Assembly: GCA_028824415.1 (NCBI GenBank)
Contig: JAPPDX010000129.1
Span: forward strand, 1-64,000
From: a bacterium
GTDB lineage: Bacteria; Actinomycetota; Acidimicrobiia; Acidimicrobiales; CATQHL01
Direction of reading: 5' to 3'
DNA: 64,000 nt
Numbering within the stretch: the stretch's first letter is position 1; each line of letters starts with the position of its first letter. Below are positions 53,089 to 61,256 of the stretch, piece by piece. Made by a program: the position numbers and the translations under genes. Under the pieces are notes generated by a model. It was not told the DNA's origin, did no database searches, and saw only the letters and a list, made by a program, of their open reading frames with translations.

Positions 53089-53934
53089 ATGGGCGCGGAC
53101 GTGGGCCTCGACGTGCTGGAGACCGCGGGGTCCGACGCGCCGGCGGCCGAGCCGCGCAAGAGGGTCAAGGCCAAGGACTACGAGCGGGAGTTGGCGCGCC
53201 TGCAGGAGGAACTGGTGCGCCTGCAGCGCTGGATTCGCCATGAGGGGCTCAAGGTGGTGGTCATCTTCGAGGGCCGCGACGCAGCCGGCAAGGGTGGGGT
53301 CATCAAGAGGATCACCGAGCGGCTGAACCCGCGGGTGGCGCGAGTGGTGGCGTTGGGGACGCCCAGCGACCGGGAGAAGACCCAGTGGTGGTTCCAGCGT
53401 TACGTCGAGGAGTTGCCTGCGGCGGGGGAGATGGTGCTCTTCGACCGCAGTTGGTACAACCGGGGCCTCGTGGAGCCCGTCATGGGGTTCTGCACCGAGG
53501 AGGAGTACCACGAGTTCCTGCGTTCGTGCCCGGAGTTCGAGCGGATGCTCGTGCGGTCGGGGATCATCCTGATCAAGTACTGGTTCTCGGTCAGCGACGC
53601 CGAGCAGGAGCGGCGGTTCCAGAGCCGGATCGCGGATCCGCTCAAGCGCTGGAAGCTGTCGCCCATGGACGTGCAGGGTCGGGCCCGGTGGGTGGACTTC
53701 TCCAAGGCCAAGGACACCCTGTTCGCCCACACCGACATCAAGCAGGCGCCGTGGTACGTAGTCAACGCCGACTCCAAGAAGGCGGCCCGGCTGAACTGCA
53801 TCTCGCACCTGCTGTCGCTGATCCCCTACGAGGACGTCCCGTGGGAGGAGGTCGAGGTGCCCGAGCGCCAGCAGCGGGTCGGCTACGTGCGGCCGCCTAT
53901 GTCGGACCAGACGTTCGTCCCCGAGATCTACTGA
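53089..53934 (+). CDS. ppk2: Polyphosphate kinase 2 (PPK2 family)
   Basis: 281 residues, the single-domain PPK2 size. Walker A EGRDAAGKGG (61-70), lid and Walker B region LFDRSWYNRGLVEPVMGFC, and the helical DPLKRWKLSPMD with APWYVVNADSKKAAR. PPK2 enzymes phosphorylate nucleotides from polyphosphate or the reverse. The ATG at 53089 is chosen because it gives a normal N-terminus; the longer ORF-track start has no homology. It is divergent from the RCC1 gene with a 196-bp gap. NDP versus NMP preference is not assigned. Confidence 0.94.
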   Translation: MGADVGLDVLETAGSDAPAAEPRKRVKAKDYERELARLQEELVRLQRWIRHEGLKVVVIFEGRDAAGKGGVIKRITERLNPRVARVVALGTPSDREKTQWWFQRYVEELPAAGEMVLFDRSWYNRGLVEPVMGFCTEEEYHEFLRSCPEFERMLVRSGIILIKYWFSVSDAEQERRFQSRIADPLKRWKLSPMDVQGRARWVDFSKAKDTLFAHTDIKQAPWYVVNADSKKAARLNCISHLLSLIPYEDVPWEEVEVPERQQRVGYVRPPMSDQTFVPEIY

Positions 53935-53960
53935 AGGCCGAGTCCGGCCCCCGTCGTTCC

Positions 53961-53987
53961 GTCATTCCGGCGGAGGCCGGAATCCAC
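53961..53987. repeat. Dispersed palindromic repeat, intergenic copy (inverted)
   Basis: CGTCATTCCGGC-GGAG-GCCGGAATCCA, eight-bp perfect stem, between the convergent ppk2 and UGSC genes. Reverse complement of the copy in the LivM-LivG linker but for one loop base. It could act as a bidirectional terminator here. Confidence 0.85.
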
Positions 53988-54022
53988 GATCCAGCAACTC
54001 CGGCTGAACCTGCGTCGAGCGT

Positions 54023-54550
54023 TCAGGGTTCCCTAGCCGGCTCCGTCAACGTCCGGACCAGGTCGTCGAAGGCGGCGTCGGCGATGGCGACCATCTCCTC
54101 GTCGGTGCGGTCCTGGATGGGGTGGCGGGTGAATACCGTGGCGGCGTCGAAGCCGAGCGCCTCGGATTGCGCGCTGGCCGCCGAGGCGAAGTGCTCGGAC
54201 AACACGAACACGGCCGGTGTGCCGCGGCGCTCCAAGTCGCTGACGTCGTGCACACTGCACGACACGCAGGATCCTCAATCGGCCAGAGCCTCGATCACCG
54301 CATCGCACGTCGCGGCGATCTCGTGGCGCAGGTCCGCCGGGGCGGGCTTGGTGTAGGCGGGCTTGGTGTACCGGCGCACCGTGGCGCCGAGGTCGGTGAG
54401 GTGTTCGCCGATCCGGTCGAGGAACAGGTTGCCCCGGGGTTTGGAGATGTCGAGCAGCCCGACGGTGCGTCCCACCAGTGACTCGGGTCGGGCCGCCTGC
54501 TGCCGATCGGTCGGGGCGCGCTCGGCGGTTGGGTCCAGGACGGTGGTCAT
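54023..54550 (-). CDS. UGSC family selenoprotein (in-frame TGA read as selenocysteine)
   Basis: The ORF track splits this gene in two: 54275-54550 and 54023-54265. Both are in one frame, separated only by TGA GGA TCC TGC, giving ALAD-U-GSC-VSCSVHD with Sec at position 92 of about 175 residues. UGSC followed by a conserved SVHD is the hallmark of a named selenoprotein family. The N-half (LVGRTVGLLDISKPRGNLFLDRIGEHL) and the C-half (RRGTPAVFVLSEHF) also fit. A hairpin lies 11 nt after the TGA. The family is presumed to have a thiol/selenol redox role, but the reaction is not established to my knowledge. No selA, selB, selC or selD is in the window. A nonsense mutation is the alternative, but motif conservation past the TGA argues against it. 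Confidence 0.88.
54245..54263 (-). promoter_or_regulatory. Putative bacterial SECIS hairpin of the UGSC gene
   Basis: On the coding strand GUCGUGCA-GUG-UGCACGAC, an 8-bp perfect stem with a three-base loop containing GU, starting 11 nt after the UGA. From memory, the E. coli fdhF SECIS upper stem also begins 11 nt after its UGA and has an apical GU. It has no bulged U that I can see. SelB binding is therefore plausible, not proven. Confidence 0.6.
54341..54370. repeat. Perfect 15-bp tandem duplication in the UGSC gene
   Basis: Two identical copies of ggcgggcttggtgta, encoding YTKPA-YTKPA upstream of the Sec site. In frame, so probably tolerated in a loop. Confidence 0.85.
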
Positions 54551-54590
54551 TGCGCAGCCTCCTGACGGTGGGGGAGCGGCGGGTCGGTTC

Positions 54591-56081
54591 TCACGGGACT
54601 ATCTCGCGGGTGACGGGGTCACTGCCGCGGGGACCGTTGACCCAGCCGGCCATGATCCCGGTGAACGGTCCTGCGGGACCGCCGGCGTGGACGACGAGCA
54701 GACCCCCGGGTCGGAACTTGCCGATACGCCGCCCGGCGGCTTCAGGCGGGAGACCGGCTTCGATGCCCCCCGAACCGGCGAGCAGCTCGTCGCCGTCGAC
54801 CATCAACTCCTCGCTGAGTTCGGCCATGAAGCGGTCCCTGCTCCAGCCCGCATCGGCGAAGCGGGCCATGTGCTCGGGCGGGATGACGAGCATCCCGTCC
54901 AGGGCCATCATCACCCGGGGCGACGCCGTCGCCCGCAGCGCCAGCGCCAGGTGCTTGGTGAGTGACTCGGGGCTGCGGGAACGCTCGTCGAAGAGGACCC
55001 GGGGCGACTCGCCGGCGAATGCGGTGACCGTGGACTGGTCGCGCCGCCAGCCGCGGCTCTCTGCCAGTGACGTCCACGGAGAGGAGTCCTCGGCCTCGGC
55101 GATGCAGAAACCAACCTTGGCCGGTGAGCCGAGGGTGGCACGGTCGGCACCGCCGGGACGCCCGCCGCCGACGTTGCGGACCACCAGTTGGGTGGCCCGG
55201 CCGATCGTCGAGTTCGCCCGGTTGCCCTGGCCGAGCGCGTTGATGCCGGTGTTCATGCCGATGCGCTTCGCCACGGGACCGTTGATGATGAGGACCGGCC
55301 CCACGCTCATGGTGGTTGCCAGAACGCCGTGCATGTTGAACTCGTCGGTGCAGACCGCTTCCACGGCGGCGATCACAACCGGCAGGTACTCCGGCCGGCA
55401 ACCGGCCATGACGGCGTTGACGGCAACCTTCTCGACGGTGCATTCGGCGAGGTCGGGCGGCACGACGGCCACGACGTCGTCGGGACGCCGGGTTGTGCCC
55501 GCCAGCATCCGCAGCACCCGCTCGGCGGTCGGAGGCACAACCGGCAGCCCGTCGGACCAGCCTCGGTCCCACATCGCCTCCCAGGGGTCCTCCCGGGAGG
55601 CTAACTCGACGCGTCGGCTGCGGAGCCCCGAACCGTCGAAGCGTGCCGCCAACCGGTCCGCGTGCGCCGGGTCGACGCTCAGGGAGCCACAGCCCGGGCG
55701 ATGGGCGGGAAGGCCCTCGCCCAGGCCGTCGACGCCCGACAGTTGCTCCCAGTCCTCGCGTGACCAGCCTTCGGTGCGCCCGGTCTCGGCGCGGCCTGTG
55801 ACCCGCAGCAGCGTGGGTACCGTCTCGATCCCGTTGTGCCAGGAGAGGGCCAGGTCATCGTCGTGCAGGACCCAGTCGGCGCCGGCCGGGAACGCCGGAT
55901 CGTCCTGCGTGATGACCGTCAGGCCAGCTCGCTCCTGCAGGTCCTCCAGCACCGGGACGACAAGCTCGCACGTCGGGCAGTCGCGCTTGACGACCACCAC
56001 CAGCCCCTCTGGCAGAGGCGGGTTCAAGCCGTCTCCCTCGCGCTCGGCGTGGCGATGAGGCCCATCGGCCAAGTCTCGCAT
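54591..56081 (-). CDS. Thioredoxin-like domain fused to an uncharacterised domain, UGSC operon partner
   Basis: About 496 residues. Residues 25-110 look thioredoxin-like: VVVVKRDCPTCELVVPVLEDL with a CPTC redox pair, later VPTLLRVTG containing the cis-Pro typical of the fold. From about 170 a larger domain begins (WEAMWDRGWSDGLPVVPPT), with CRPEYLPVVIAAVEAVC, INGPVAKRIGMNTGINALGQG and ATQLVVRNVGGG, that I cannot assign to a described function. It is 40 bp upstream of the selenoprotein gene. A dithiol protein beside a selenol protein suggests a redox relay. The start at 56081 has only a weak ribosome site; the long upstream ORF-track extension overlaps the ABM gene and is rejected. Confidence 0.75.
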   Translation of the reverse strand: MRDLADGPHRHAEREGDGLNPPLPEGLVVVVKRDCPTCELVVPVLEDLQERAGLTVITQDDPAFPAGADWVLHDDDLALSWHNGIETVPTLLRVTGRAETGRTEGWSREDWEQLSGVDGLGEGLPAHRPGCGSLSVDPAHADRLAARFDGSGLRSRRVELASREDPWEAMWDRGWSDGLPVVPPTAERVLRMLAGTTRRPDDVVAVVPPDLAECTVEKVAVNAVMAGCRPEYLPVVIAAVEAVCTDEFNMHGVLATTMSVGPVLIINGPVAKRIGMNTGINALGQGNRANSTIGRATQLVVRNVGGGRPGGADRATLGSPAKVGFCIAEAEDSSPWTSLAESRGWRRDQSTVTAFAGESPRVLFDERSRSPESLTKHLALALRATASPRVMMALDGMLVIPPEHMARFADAGWSRDRFMAELSEELMVDGDELLAGSGGIEAGLPPEAAGRRIGKFRPGGLLVVHAGGPAGPFTGIMAGWVNGPRGSDPVTREIVP

Positions 56082-56136
56082 TCGTGACAGCGCCTCGCGC
56101 TGACGGCAGGGCCCGCCGGGATCTCGACGGGCGGGC

Positions 56137-56460
56137 TCAGTCGACGGTGAGCTCGCCCATTTGCGACCACCCGCTCGCGCCTTCGATCGTGGTGTTGATG
56201 ATGCGCGGGGTCTCGGCGAGCGCCTGGGGCATGTCCGCCATGGCCTGCCTGAAGTGGTCGCTGTTGACGTGTGGCCCCGCGCCGTCGGGCTCGAACGCTT
56301 CGACCAGGATGAACTCGTTCGGGTCGTCGACGCTGCGCGACCAGTCGAAGAAGAGGTTGCCGGACTCGGCGCGGGTGGCCTCGGTGAAATCACCCACCAG
56401 GTCGAGCCACCGCTCGGTCCACTCCGGCTTCGTCTTGAACCGCACGACGATGAAAATCAT
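56137..56460 (-). CDS. Antibiotic biosynthesis monooxygenase (ABM) domain protein
   Basis: 107 residues, the single ABM-domain size. Pattern MIFIVVRFKTKPEWTERW, TRAESGNLFFDWSRS, EFILVEAFEPDGAGPHVNSDHFRQAM typical of the dimeric ferredoxin-like ABM fold (YgiN and HmoB relatives). Members act as cofactor-free quinol monooxygenases, heme degraders or simple binding proteins. It lies 19 bp after the bicupin gene and 55 bp before the thioredoxin fusion gene in the selenoprotein operon. Whether it is catalytic is unknown. Confidence 0.85.
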   Translation of the reverse strand: MIFIVVRFKTKPEWTERWLDLVGDFTEATRAESGNLFFDWSRSVDDPNEFILVEAFEPDGAGPHVNSDHFRQAMADMPQALAETPRIINTTIEGASGWSQMGELTVD

Positions 56461-56479
56461 GGTCGGATCCTAAGCGGGT

Positions 56480-57565
56480 TCAGCCGGTTGAGGCTGCGGT
56501 GTGACTCCCCAGCGGCGACCAGGCCAACACGGAGGCATCCGAGTCGAACACGTTGGCGACCAGGGGGTGACCGGCATCCGCGGCCGCGGCCTTGTACTGC
56601 ATCCAGGACATGACGGCGCTGATGGGGGTGCCCGGGCCGTCGTCGAACTGGATCGGGCCGTAGATGTTCGCCGTGTAGATGAGGTCCTCGTCGCCGAGGC
56701 GCCGGGTGGAGTCGTGGCGGGCGCCGGCCGGCTCGTAGAACCAGACGCCCCTCCCGTAGCCCTCCGGAGGTCCGGCCCGGTAGCCGATCCGCCCGCTGAG
56801 CACCATGAAGTCCGCTGCGCCGAGGTGGTGGTGCGGCCCGGCGACGCCGTTGTGGCGGAAGATCATCGACACGTGACCGGTCTCCTCGCTCACCCGCAGG
56901 ATCTTGCGGCCGAAGTCGGGGTTCGCCGGGACGGGGGAGAACTCCATGGCCCGTGTGTCGACGAAGTGTGGGTCGGTGGTGTCGGCGTCGGCTGCGGTCT
57001 CCTCGGCTGCCAGCAGCAGCCGCGCCGCCTCGTCGTCGGCGATTGCCAGTGGCACCGCGGCGGTGGGGAACGGGCGCGGCCGCATGCACTCGGCGAGCGT
57101 GTTCGGCACCAGCGTGAGCCCGGCGTGGCGCGCCGCGGCCTGGACGTCGAGGCTCGTGAGCACAGAGGCCACGCTCTGGCTGTCGGTCTCGAGGAACGCC
57201 ACCGGCCCGTGAAGGTTCATCAGCAGCTCGGTCTCGGCCTCGACGGAAAGACCCTCGATGCGGGAATTCGCCGGGATGTACCCCCACGTTCCGGTCTCGA
57301 GGATCGCGCCCAGCGGCTCCTGCGTGTGGCGCATGCGTCCCGACAGCACCAGCAGATCGGCCGCGCCGAGGTGCACCAGCGGCCCGAGCGAGGTTCCGGC
57401 ATCGAGCCCGACCACGGCGGAGATCATGCCGGTCTCTCCACTGGCTCGCAGAGGCTTTAGTCGCGGGCCGGGGGCCTGAGGGATGCGCAGCCAGGGCAGC
57501 GCGTTGGTGTCGACACCGCCCTCGATACCGGCGGGATCGAAATCAGGGTTGTAGCGGTCGTTCAA
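56480..57565 (-). CDS. Bicupin protein with two ChrR-like cupin domains
   Basis: 361 residues with two similar halves. First: SLGPLVHLGAADLLVLSGRMRH, with only one His of the metal site. Second: GPHHHLGAADFMVLSGRIGYRAGPP and WFYEPAGARHDST, with three consecutive His and a later His, a likely mononuclear metal site. The closest pattern I know is the ChrR-type cupin found in acetylacetone or dihydroxyacetophenone dioxygenases. The likely situation is one metal-bearing and one degenerate cupin. First gene of the selenoprotein operon; a dioxygenase or lyase role on a small organic molecule is inferred only. Confidence 0.75.
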   Translation of the reverse strand: MNDRYNPDFDPAGIEGGVDTNALPWLRIPQAPGPRLKPLRASGETGMISAVVGLDAGTSLGPLVHLGAADLLVLSGRMRHTQEPLGAILETGTWGYIPANSRIEGLSVEAETELLMNLHGPVAFLETDSQSVASVLTSLDVQAAARHAGLTLVPNTLAECMRPRPFPTAAVPLAIADDEAARLLLAAEETAADADTTDPHFVDTRAMEFSPVPANPDFGRKILRVSEETGHVSMIFRHNGVAGPHHHLGAADFMVLSGRIGYRAGPPEGYGRGVWFYEPAGARHDSTRRLGDEDLIYTANIYGPIQFDDGPGTPISAVMSWMQYKAAAADAGHPLVANVFDSDASVLAWSPLGSHTAASTG

Positions 57566-57601
57566 GTGACTCCTCGCGTCTGTGGGGCCCGTTGCACTGC
57601 T

Positions 57602-59332
57602 CTAGCCGGCCCGCGGTTCGGGTAGGTCCGGCACCGTCTCGCTGTACAGCCAGGACTCGACGACGTTGACGGCCTCGGGTCCGGCGAACTCGTCGACGAT
57701 CCCCAGGAACTCCTCGGTGTTCGTGGTGCCGCCTGCCGAGCGGTCGTAGTGGGCTCCCAGGATGGCGAAGAACATCTCGTCGCCGGTGAGCAGGTGCAGC
57801 GCGTGCAGCGTCATGGCGCCTCGGAAGTACACCGACGGCCCAAAGAGCTCTCCGGGGCTGATTCCCTTGGGCGGTGTCGCCGCGAAGAAGGGGAGCTGCG
57901 CGTGCAACTGCTGCATGTTCAACTCGAAGTCCATGCCGTGGTGCTCGGCGTCGAACATGAGATGCAGGTAGGTGGCGAAGCCCTCGTTGAGCCAGATGTC
58001 CCCCCAATCCTCCAGGGCCACCGAGTTGCCCAGCCACTGGTGAGCGGCCTCGTGGGCGATGATGTCCGGGCTGAGGACGTGGCGCCCGTGTATGGACAAT
58101 GTCTGGTTCTCGAGGGCGAACTCGAACTCGACCGGAACCACGATCGTGCCGTACGCGCCGAACGGGTAGGGGCCGAGCAACTCCTCGAGGAAACCGATCG
58201 CGTCGGCGGTCACCGCCAGGGCCTCACCGATGTCCGGCGCCGCGTCCCGGGGAACGTAGTCACGCAGCAGCGGACCCGCCGGATCCAGCCGGCCGTGCTC
58301 GACGCGCTCGAAATCACCGATGTAGACGGCGGCCAGGTACGTGGCCATCGGGTCGTCCATCCGCCACGTGGTGGTGGTGCGGCCGTCCGTCGTCGTCTCG
58401 TCGACCAGCAGTCCGCTGGCGGCGGCCGTCGTCGTTGCAGGCACGGTGATGCGGAACTCGAACGTGGCCTTGTCGGACGGATGGTTGTTGGACGGGTACC
58501 AGGTCATCGCTCCCGATGGCTGGTTGATTGTGTAGATCGCGCCGCCCTGTGAATGCCAGCCGAGAGTCGTGAACGGCACGCCCGGATCGTCGATCGGTTC
58601 GGGCGTCCCCGAGTAGGAAACACCGACGGAGAACTCCTGGCCGTCAACCAGAGCGAGTGCCGGCCGGACGGTCAGTTCCGTTCCGGAACGGGAGAACTCG
58701 GCGGCGATCCCGTCGACGGTCACGTCGTGCACTTCGAGACCGGACAGGTCGAGGTTGAACGCCGACATGTCCTGTGTGGCCTGTGCTGTGACCGATGTCC
58801 GCGCCGAGATGGCATTCGCCGCGGGATCCACGTCGAGAACGATGCTGTAGTGGAGCACGTCATAGCCCGCGTTGCCGAGCAGGGGGTAGAGGCTGTCTCC
58901 CAGGCCTTCTGCAGCGACCCCCTCGATGGCCGGCTCGGGCGGAGAGACCGTCGGGGTTCCGGCGTCTGTCTCCGGTTCGACAGGAGTGCCGGCTGATTCT
59001 GTACCCGCCGCCGCGTCTGTTGTGGTTGGTGTCTGAACCGCCGTTGATGTCGTCGGGGGTGCGGCGGTCGTGGATGTCGTGGGGGTTGGGGCGTTTGCGG
59101 TCGTCGTCGAGGTTGCGGTGGAGGTCGTTGTCGTCGGCGCGTCCGGTGGGGTGGTGGCGGAACGCGCGGGCGTTGTGGTGGTCGTGGTCGGGACGGCCGG
59201 AGGAGTGGTCGTGGTCGGGGTGGCCGCTCCGGTCGTCGTGGGGGGAGGTCCTGCCGGGTCGCCGGTTGTGCTACCGCAGGCGGCTGCGATGATCGCTGCC
59301 GCCGCCAGCACGGGCAGCAGGATCCGGGGCAT
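57602..59332 (-). CDS. M1 family zinc aminopeptidase, lipoprotein
   Basis: 576 residues. Lipobox IIAAAC near residue 19, then about 100 residues of Thr/Pro-rich linker likely to be surface exposed, then an M1 peptidase: ALENQTLSIHG (exopeptidase motif variant), HEAAHQWLGN and the third ligand in WLNEGFATYLH. It lacks the long C-terminal helical domain of classical PepN and is in the short class. It should cleave N-terminal residues or short peptides outside the membrane. Its first 62 bp overlap the end of the upstream gene. Confidence 0.92.
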   Translation of the reverse strand: MPRILLPVLAAAAIIAAACGSTTGDPAGPPPTTTGAATPTTTTPPAVPTTTTTTPARSATTPPDAPTTTTSTATSTTTANAPTPTTSTTAAPPTTSTAVQTPTTTDAAAGTESAGTPVEPETDAGTPTVSPPEPAIEGVAAEGLGDSLYPLLGNAGYDVLHYSIVLDVDPAANAISARTSVTAQATQDMSAFNLDLSGLEVHDVTVDGIAAEFSRSGTELTVRPALALVDGQEFSVGVSYSGTPEPIDDPGVPFTTLGWHSQGGAIYTINQPSGAMTWYPSNNHPSDKATFEFRITVPATTTAAASGLLVDETTTDGRTTTTWRMDDPMATYLAAVYIGDFERVEHGRLDPAGPLLRDYVPRDAAPDIGEALAVTADAIGFLEELLGPYPFGAYGTIVVPVEFEFALENQTLSIHGRHVLSPDIIAHEAAHQWLGNSVALEDWGDIWLNEGFATYLHLMFDAEHHGMDFELNMQQLHAQLPFFAATPPKGISPGELFGPSVYFRGAMTLHALHLLTGDEMFFAILGAHYDRSAGGTTNTEEFLGIVDEFAGPEAVNVVESWLYSETVPDLPEPRAG

Positions 59333-59795
59333 GGCTGCAGGATACGAGGGGTGACTCGAACACCTCTTGTGCCTCTCGCGACCCGTTGCCGGCGGCGACT
59401 CGTGCCGGCCGACCCTCAGTCCGGGATCGCTGCCGCAAGCGCCTGACGGCCGCGTAGAGCAGCCACACCAGGCACCACGCCACCACGGCGACCAGCAGGA
59501 TCGTCTCGTCGCCGGGCCGAAGCCCGGTGGCCCCGAACGGTTCCACGAAGTACCGGGAGACGAAGCCTCCCCGGTAAGGCGTCTCGCCCGCCAGGCGCCA
59601 GAAGTGCTTCTCCCAGACTGTCAGTGGGCAGGGCTGGCCGGCGAGGTTGATCGCGGCGGTCGGCGCCGCCACCAGCAGGTACCACCGCATCAGCCGGGGC
59701 CTGCGTGCCGCAGGCGGCGCGCCCACGATGAGGAAGACGATCCCCAGCCCGTGCGCGAGCGCGATCGCGACCGCCAGTGCCGCCCAGGCCCCCAC
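59271..59795 (-). CDS. DUF2784-like small membrane protein
   Basis: 174 residues with three or four hydrophobic segments (LAVAIALAHGLGIVFLIVG, YLLVAAPTAAINLAG, LLVAVVAWCLVWLLYAAV). The stretch CPLTVWEKHFWRLAGETPYRGGFVSRYF matches what I remember of DUF2784 (CPLTxxEnxlR...GYxGGFIxHY). Function unknown. The last 60 residues are hydrophilic and extend into the M1 gene in another frame, so the true end may have shifted during evolution. Confidence 0.75.
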   Translation of the reverse strand: MGAWAALAVAIALAHGLGIVFLIVGAPPAARRPRLMRWYLLVAAPTAAINLAGQPCPLTVWEKHFWRLAGETPYRGGFVSRYFVEPFGATGLRPGDETILLVAVVAWCLVWLLYAAVRRLRQRSRTEGRPARVAAGNGSREAQEVFESPLVSCSHAPDPAARAGGGSDHRSRLR

Positions 59796-60010
59796 GGCCT
59801 CAAACTACCGCGGTCTTGCCGGGTGGAGAGCGGTGTTCGCCGCGGCGACGCAGGAGACCACCGCCCAAGAGGGCCGCGAGTCCGGCTCCGAGGGTCTCCC
59901 GGTGGCTTGACACGTCGACCAGGAAGTAGTCATGTCTGGGATGCGGGAGGGCAGTCCCCGGGGAACATGCCACCGCCGTCCTCCCAGGTGAATCCGGAGA
60001 GAGGTCACCC

Positions 60011-61231
60011 ATGAGCAGCAGTCCTGATCCGAAGACGGTCGTCATCATCGGCGCGCTGGACACGAAGGGCGCGGAGTTCGCCTTCGTCAAGCGGCTCATC
60101 GAATCCGAAGGCGTGGACACTCTTGTGGTCGACTTCGGGACCATGGGTGAGCCCGCCCTGGAGCCTGACGTCACACGGGCCGAGGTCGCCGCGGCGGCGG
60201 ACGGCGACGTCTCCTATTTCGCCTCGGGCGAGCACAAGGACGAGGCGATGCAGACCATGGTCGCCGGCCTGGCGGTCGTGGTCCGCCGGCTCTACGACGA
60301 GGGACGGCTCGGCGGCATCATCGGCATGGGCGGCACCGGCGGCACCTCCATCGCCACGACGGGGATGCGCACACTGCCCGTGGGTGTGCCCAAGGTGATG
60401 GTGTCGACGGTGGCCGGCGGCGATGTCAGCGCCTACGCGGGCACCAGGGACATCACCTTCATCCCGTCGATCGTGGACGTGGCCGGGATCAACAGCATCA
60501 GCCGGGCCATCTACGCCAACGCCGCCGGCGCGATCGCCGGCATGGTGCGCCTGGAGCGGCCGCCGGCCGGCGAGGAGCGCCCGCTGGTCACCGCGTCGAT
60601 GTTCGGCAATACCACGACCTGCGTGGAGCGCGCCCGCGGCGTCGTGGAGAGGGGCGGCTTCGAGGTCCTGGTGTTCCACGCCACCGGCATCGGAGGCAGG
60701 ACCATGGAGGCCTTGATAGCTGACGGCTACATCGCCGGCTCTCTCGACATCACCACGACCGAGTTGGCCGATTACGTGTGCGGAGGCGTCTTCGACGCGG
60801 GGCCGGAGCGCTGCAAGGCCGCCTCCGGCGCGGGCATCCCGGCGGTCGTCGTTCCCGGGTGTGTCGACATGGCCAACTTCGACGCCATCGAGACCGTCCC
60901 CGAGCGCTACCAGGGGCGGAACCTGTACCAGTGGAACCCGAATGTCACCCTGCTGCGCACCGATGTGGTCGAGAACGTCCGGATCGGCGAGATCATCGCC
61001 GCCGCCGTCAACCTGGCCACGGCTCCGACCGCTGTGCTGTTGCCCATGCGGGGTGTTTCGATGCTGGACAGCGAAGGTGAGCGGTTCTGGGACCCCGAGG
61101 CGGACCAGGCGTGCTTCGACGCCATCCGCAGCGGCCTCCGGGGGGACATCGCCGTCCATGAGGTGGACCACAACATCAACGATCCCGAGTTTGCCGACAT
61201 TGCAGCCAACATGCTGCTGGAAATGTTGTGA
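60011..61231 (+). CDS. Tm-1-like ATP-binding domain protein (UPF0261)
   Basis: 406 residues. N-terminal KTVVIIGALDTKGAEFAFVKRLIE, GIIGMGGTGGTSIATTGMR, SAYAGTRDITFIPSIVDVAGIN, and C-terminal PGCVDMANF with GVSMLDSEGERFWDPEAD are typical of the family whose plant member is tomato resistance protein Tm-1. The bacterial function is not established. GAGAGAGG-like purines precede the ATG. It forms a plus-strand pair with the TIM-barrel gene 25 bp downstream; the two are often adjacent or fused, indicating joint action. Confidence 0.9.
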   Translation: MSSSPDPKTVVIIGALDTKGAEFAFVKRLIESEGVDTLVVDFGTMGEPALEPDVTRAEVAAAADGDVSYFASGEHKDEAMQTMVAGLAVVVRRLYDEGRLGGIIGMGGTGGTSIATTGMRTLPVGVPKVMVSTVAGGDVSAYAGTRDITFIPSIVDVAGINSISRAIYANAAGAIAGMVRLERPPAGEERPLVTASMFGNTTTCVERARGVVERGGFEVLVFHATGIGGRTMEALIADGYIAGSLDITTTELADYVCGGVFDAGPERCKAASGAGIPAVVVPGCVDMANFDAIETVPERYQGRNLYQWNPNVTLLRTDVVENVRIGEIIAAAVNLATAPTAVLLPMRGVSMLDSEGERFWDPEADQACFDAIRSGLRGDIAVHEVDHNINDPEFADIAANMLLEML

Positions 61232-61256
61232 GACCTGAGCGGAGAGGAGCGGGTCA

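Noticed and set aside
54275-54277. TGA as a nonsense mutation that makes the gene at 54023-54550 a pseudogene
   Set aside because: The codons after the TGA continue a known family motif (GSC, SVHD) in the same frame, and the family is known to use Sec exactly here. No other damage is visible.
56082-56393. N-terminal extension of the thioredoxin fusion gene
   Set aside because: It overlaps the ABM gene in another frame and is Ser/Arg/Pro-rich without homology.
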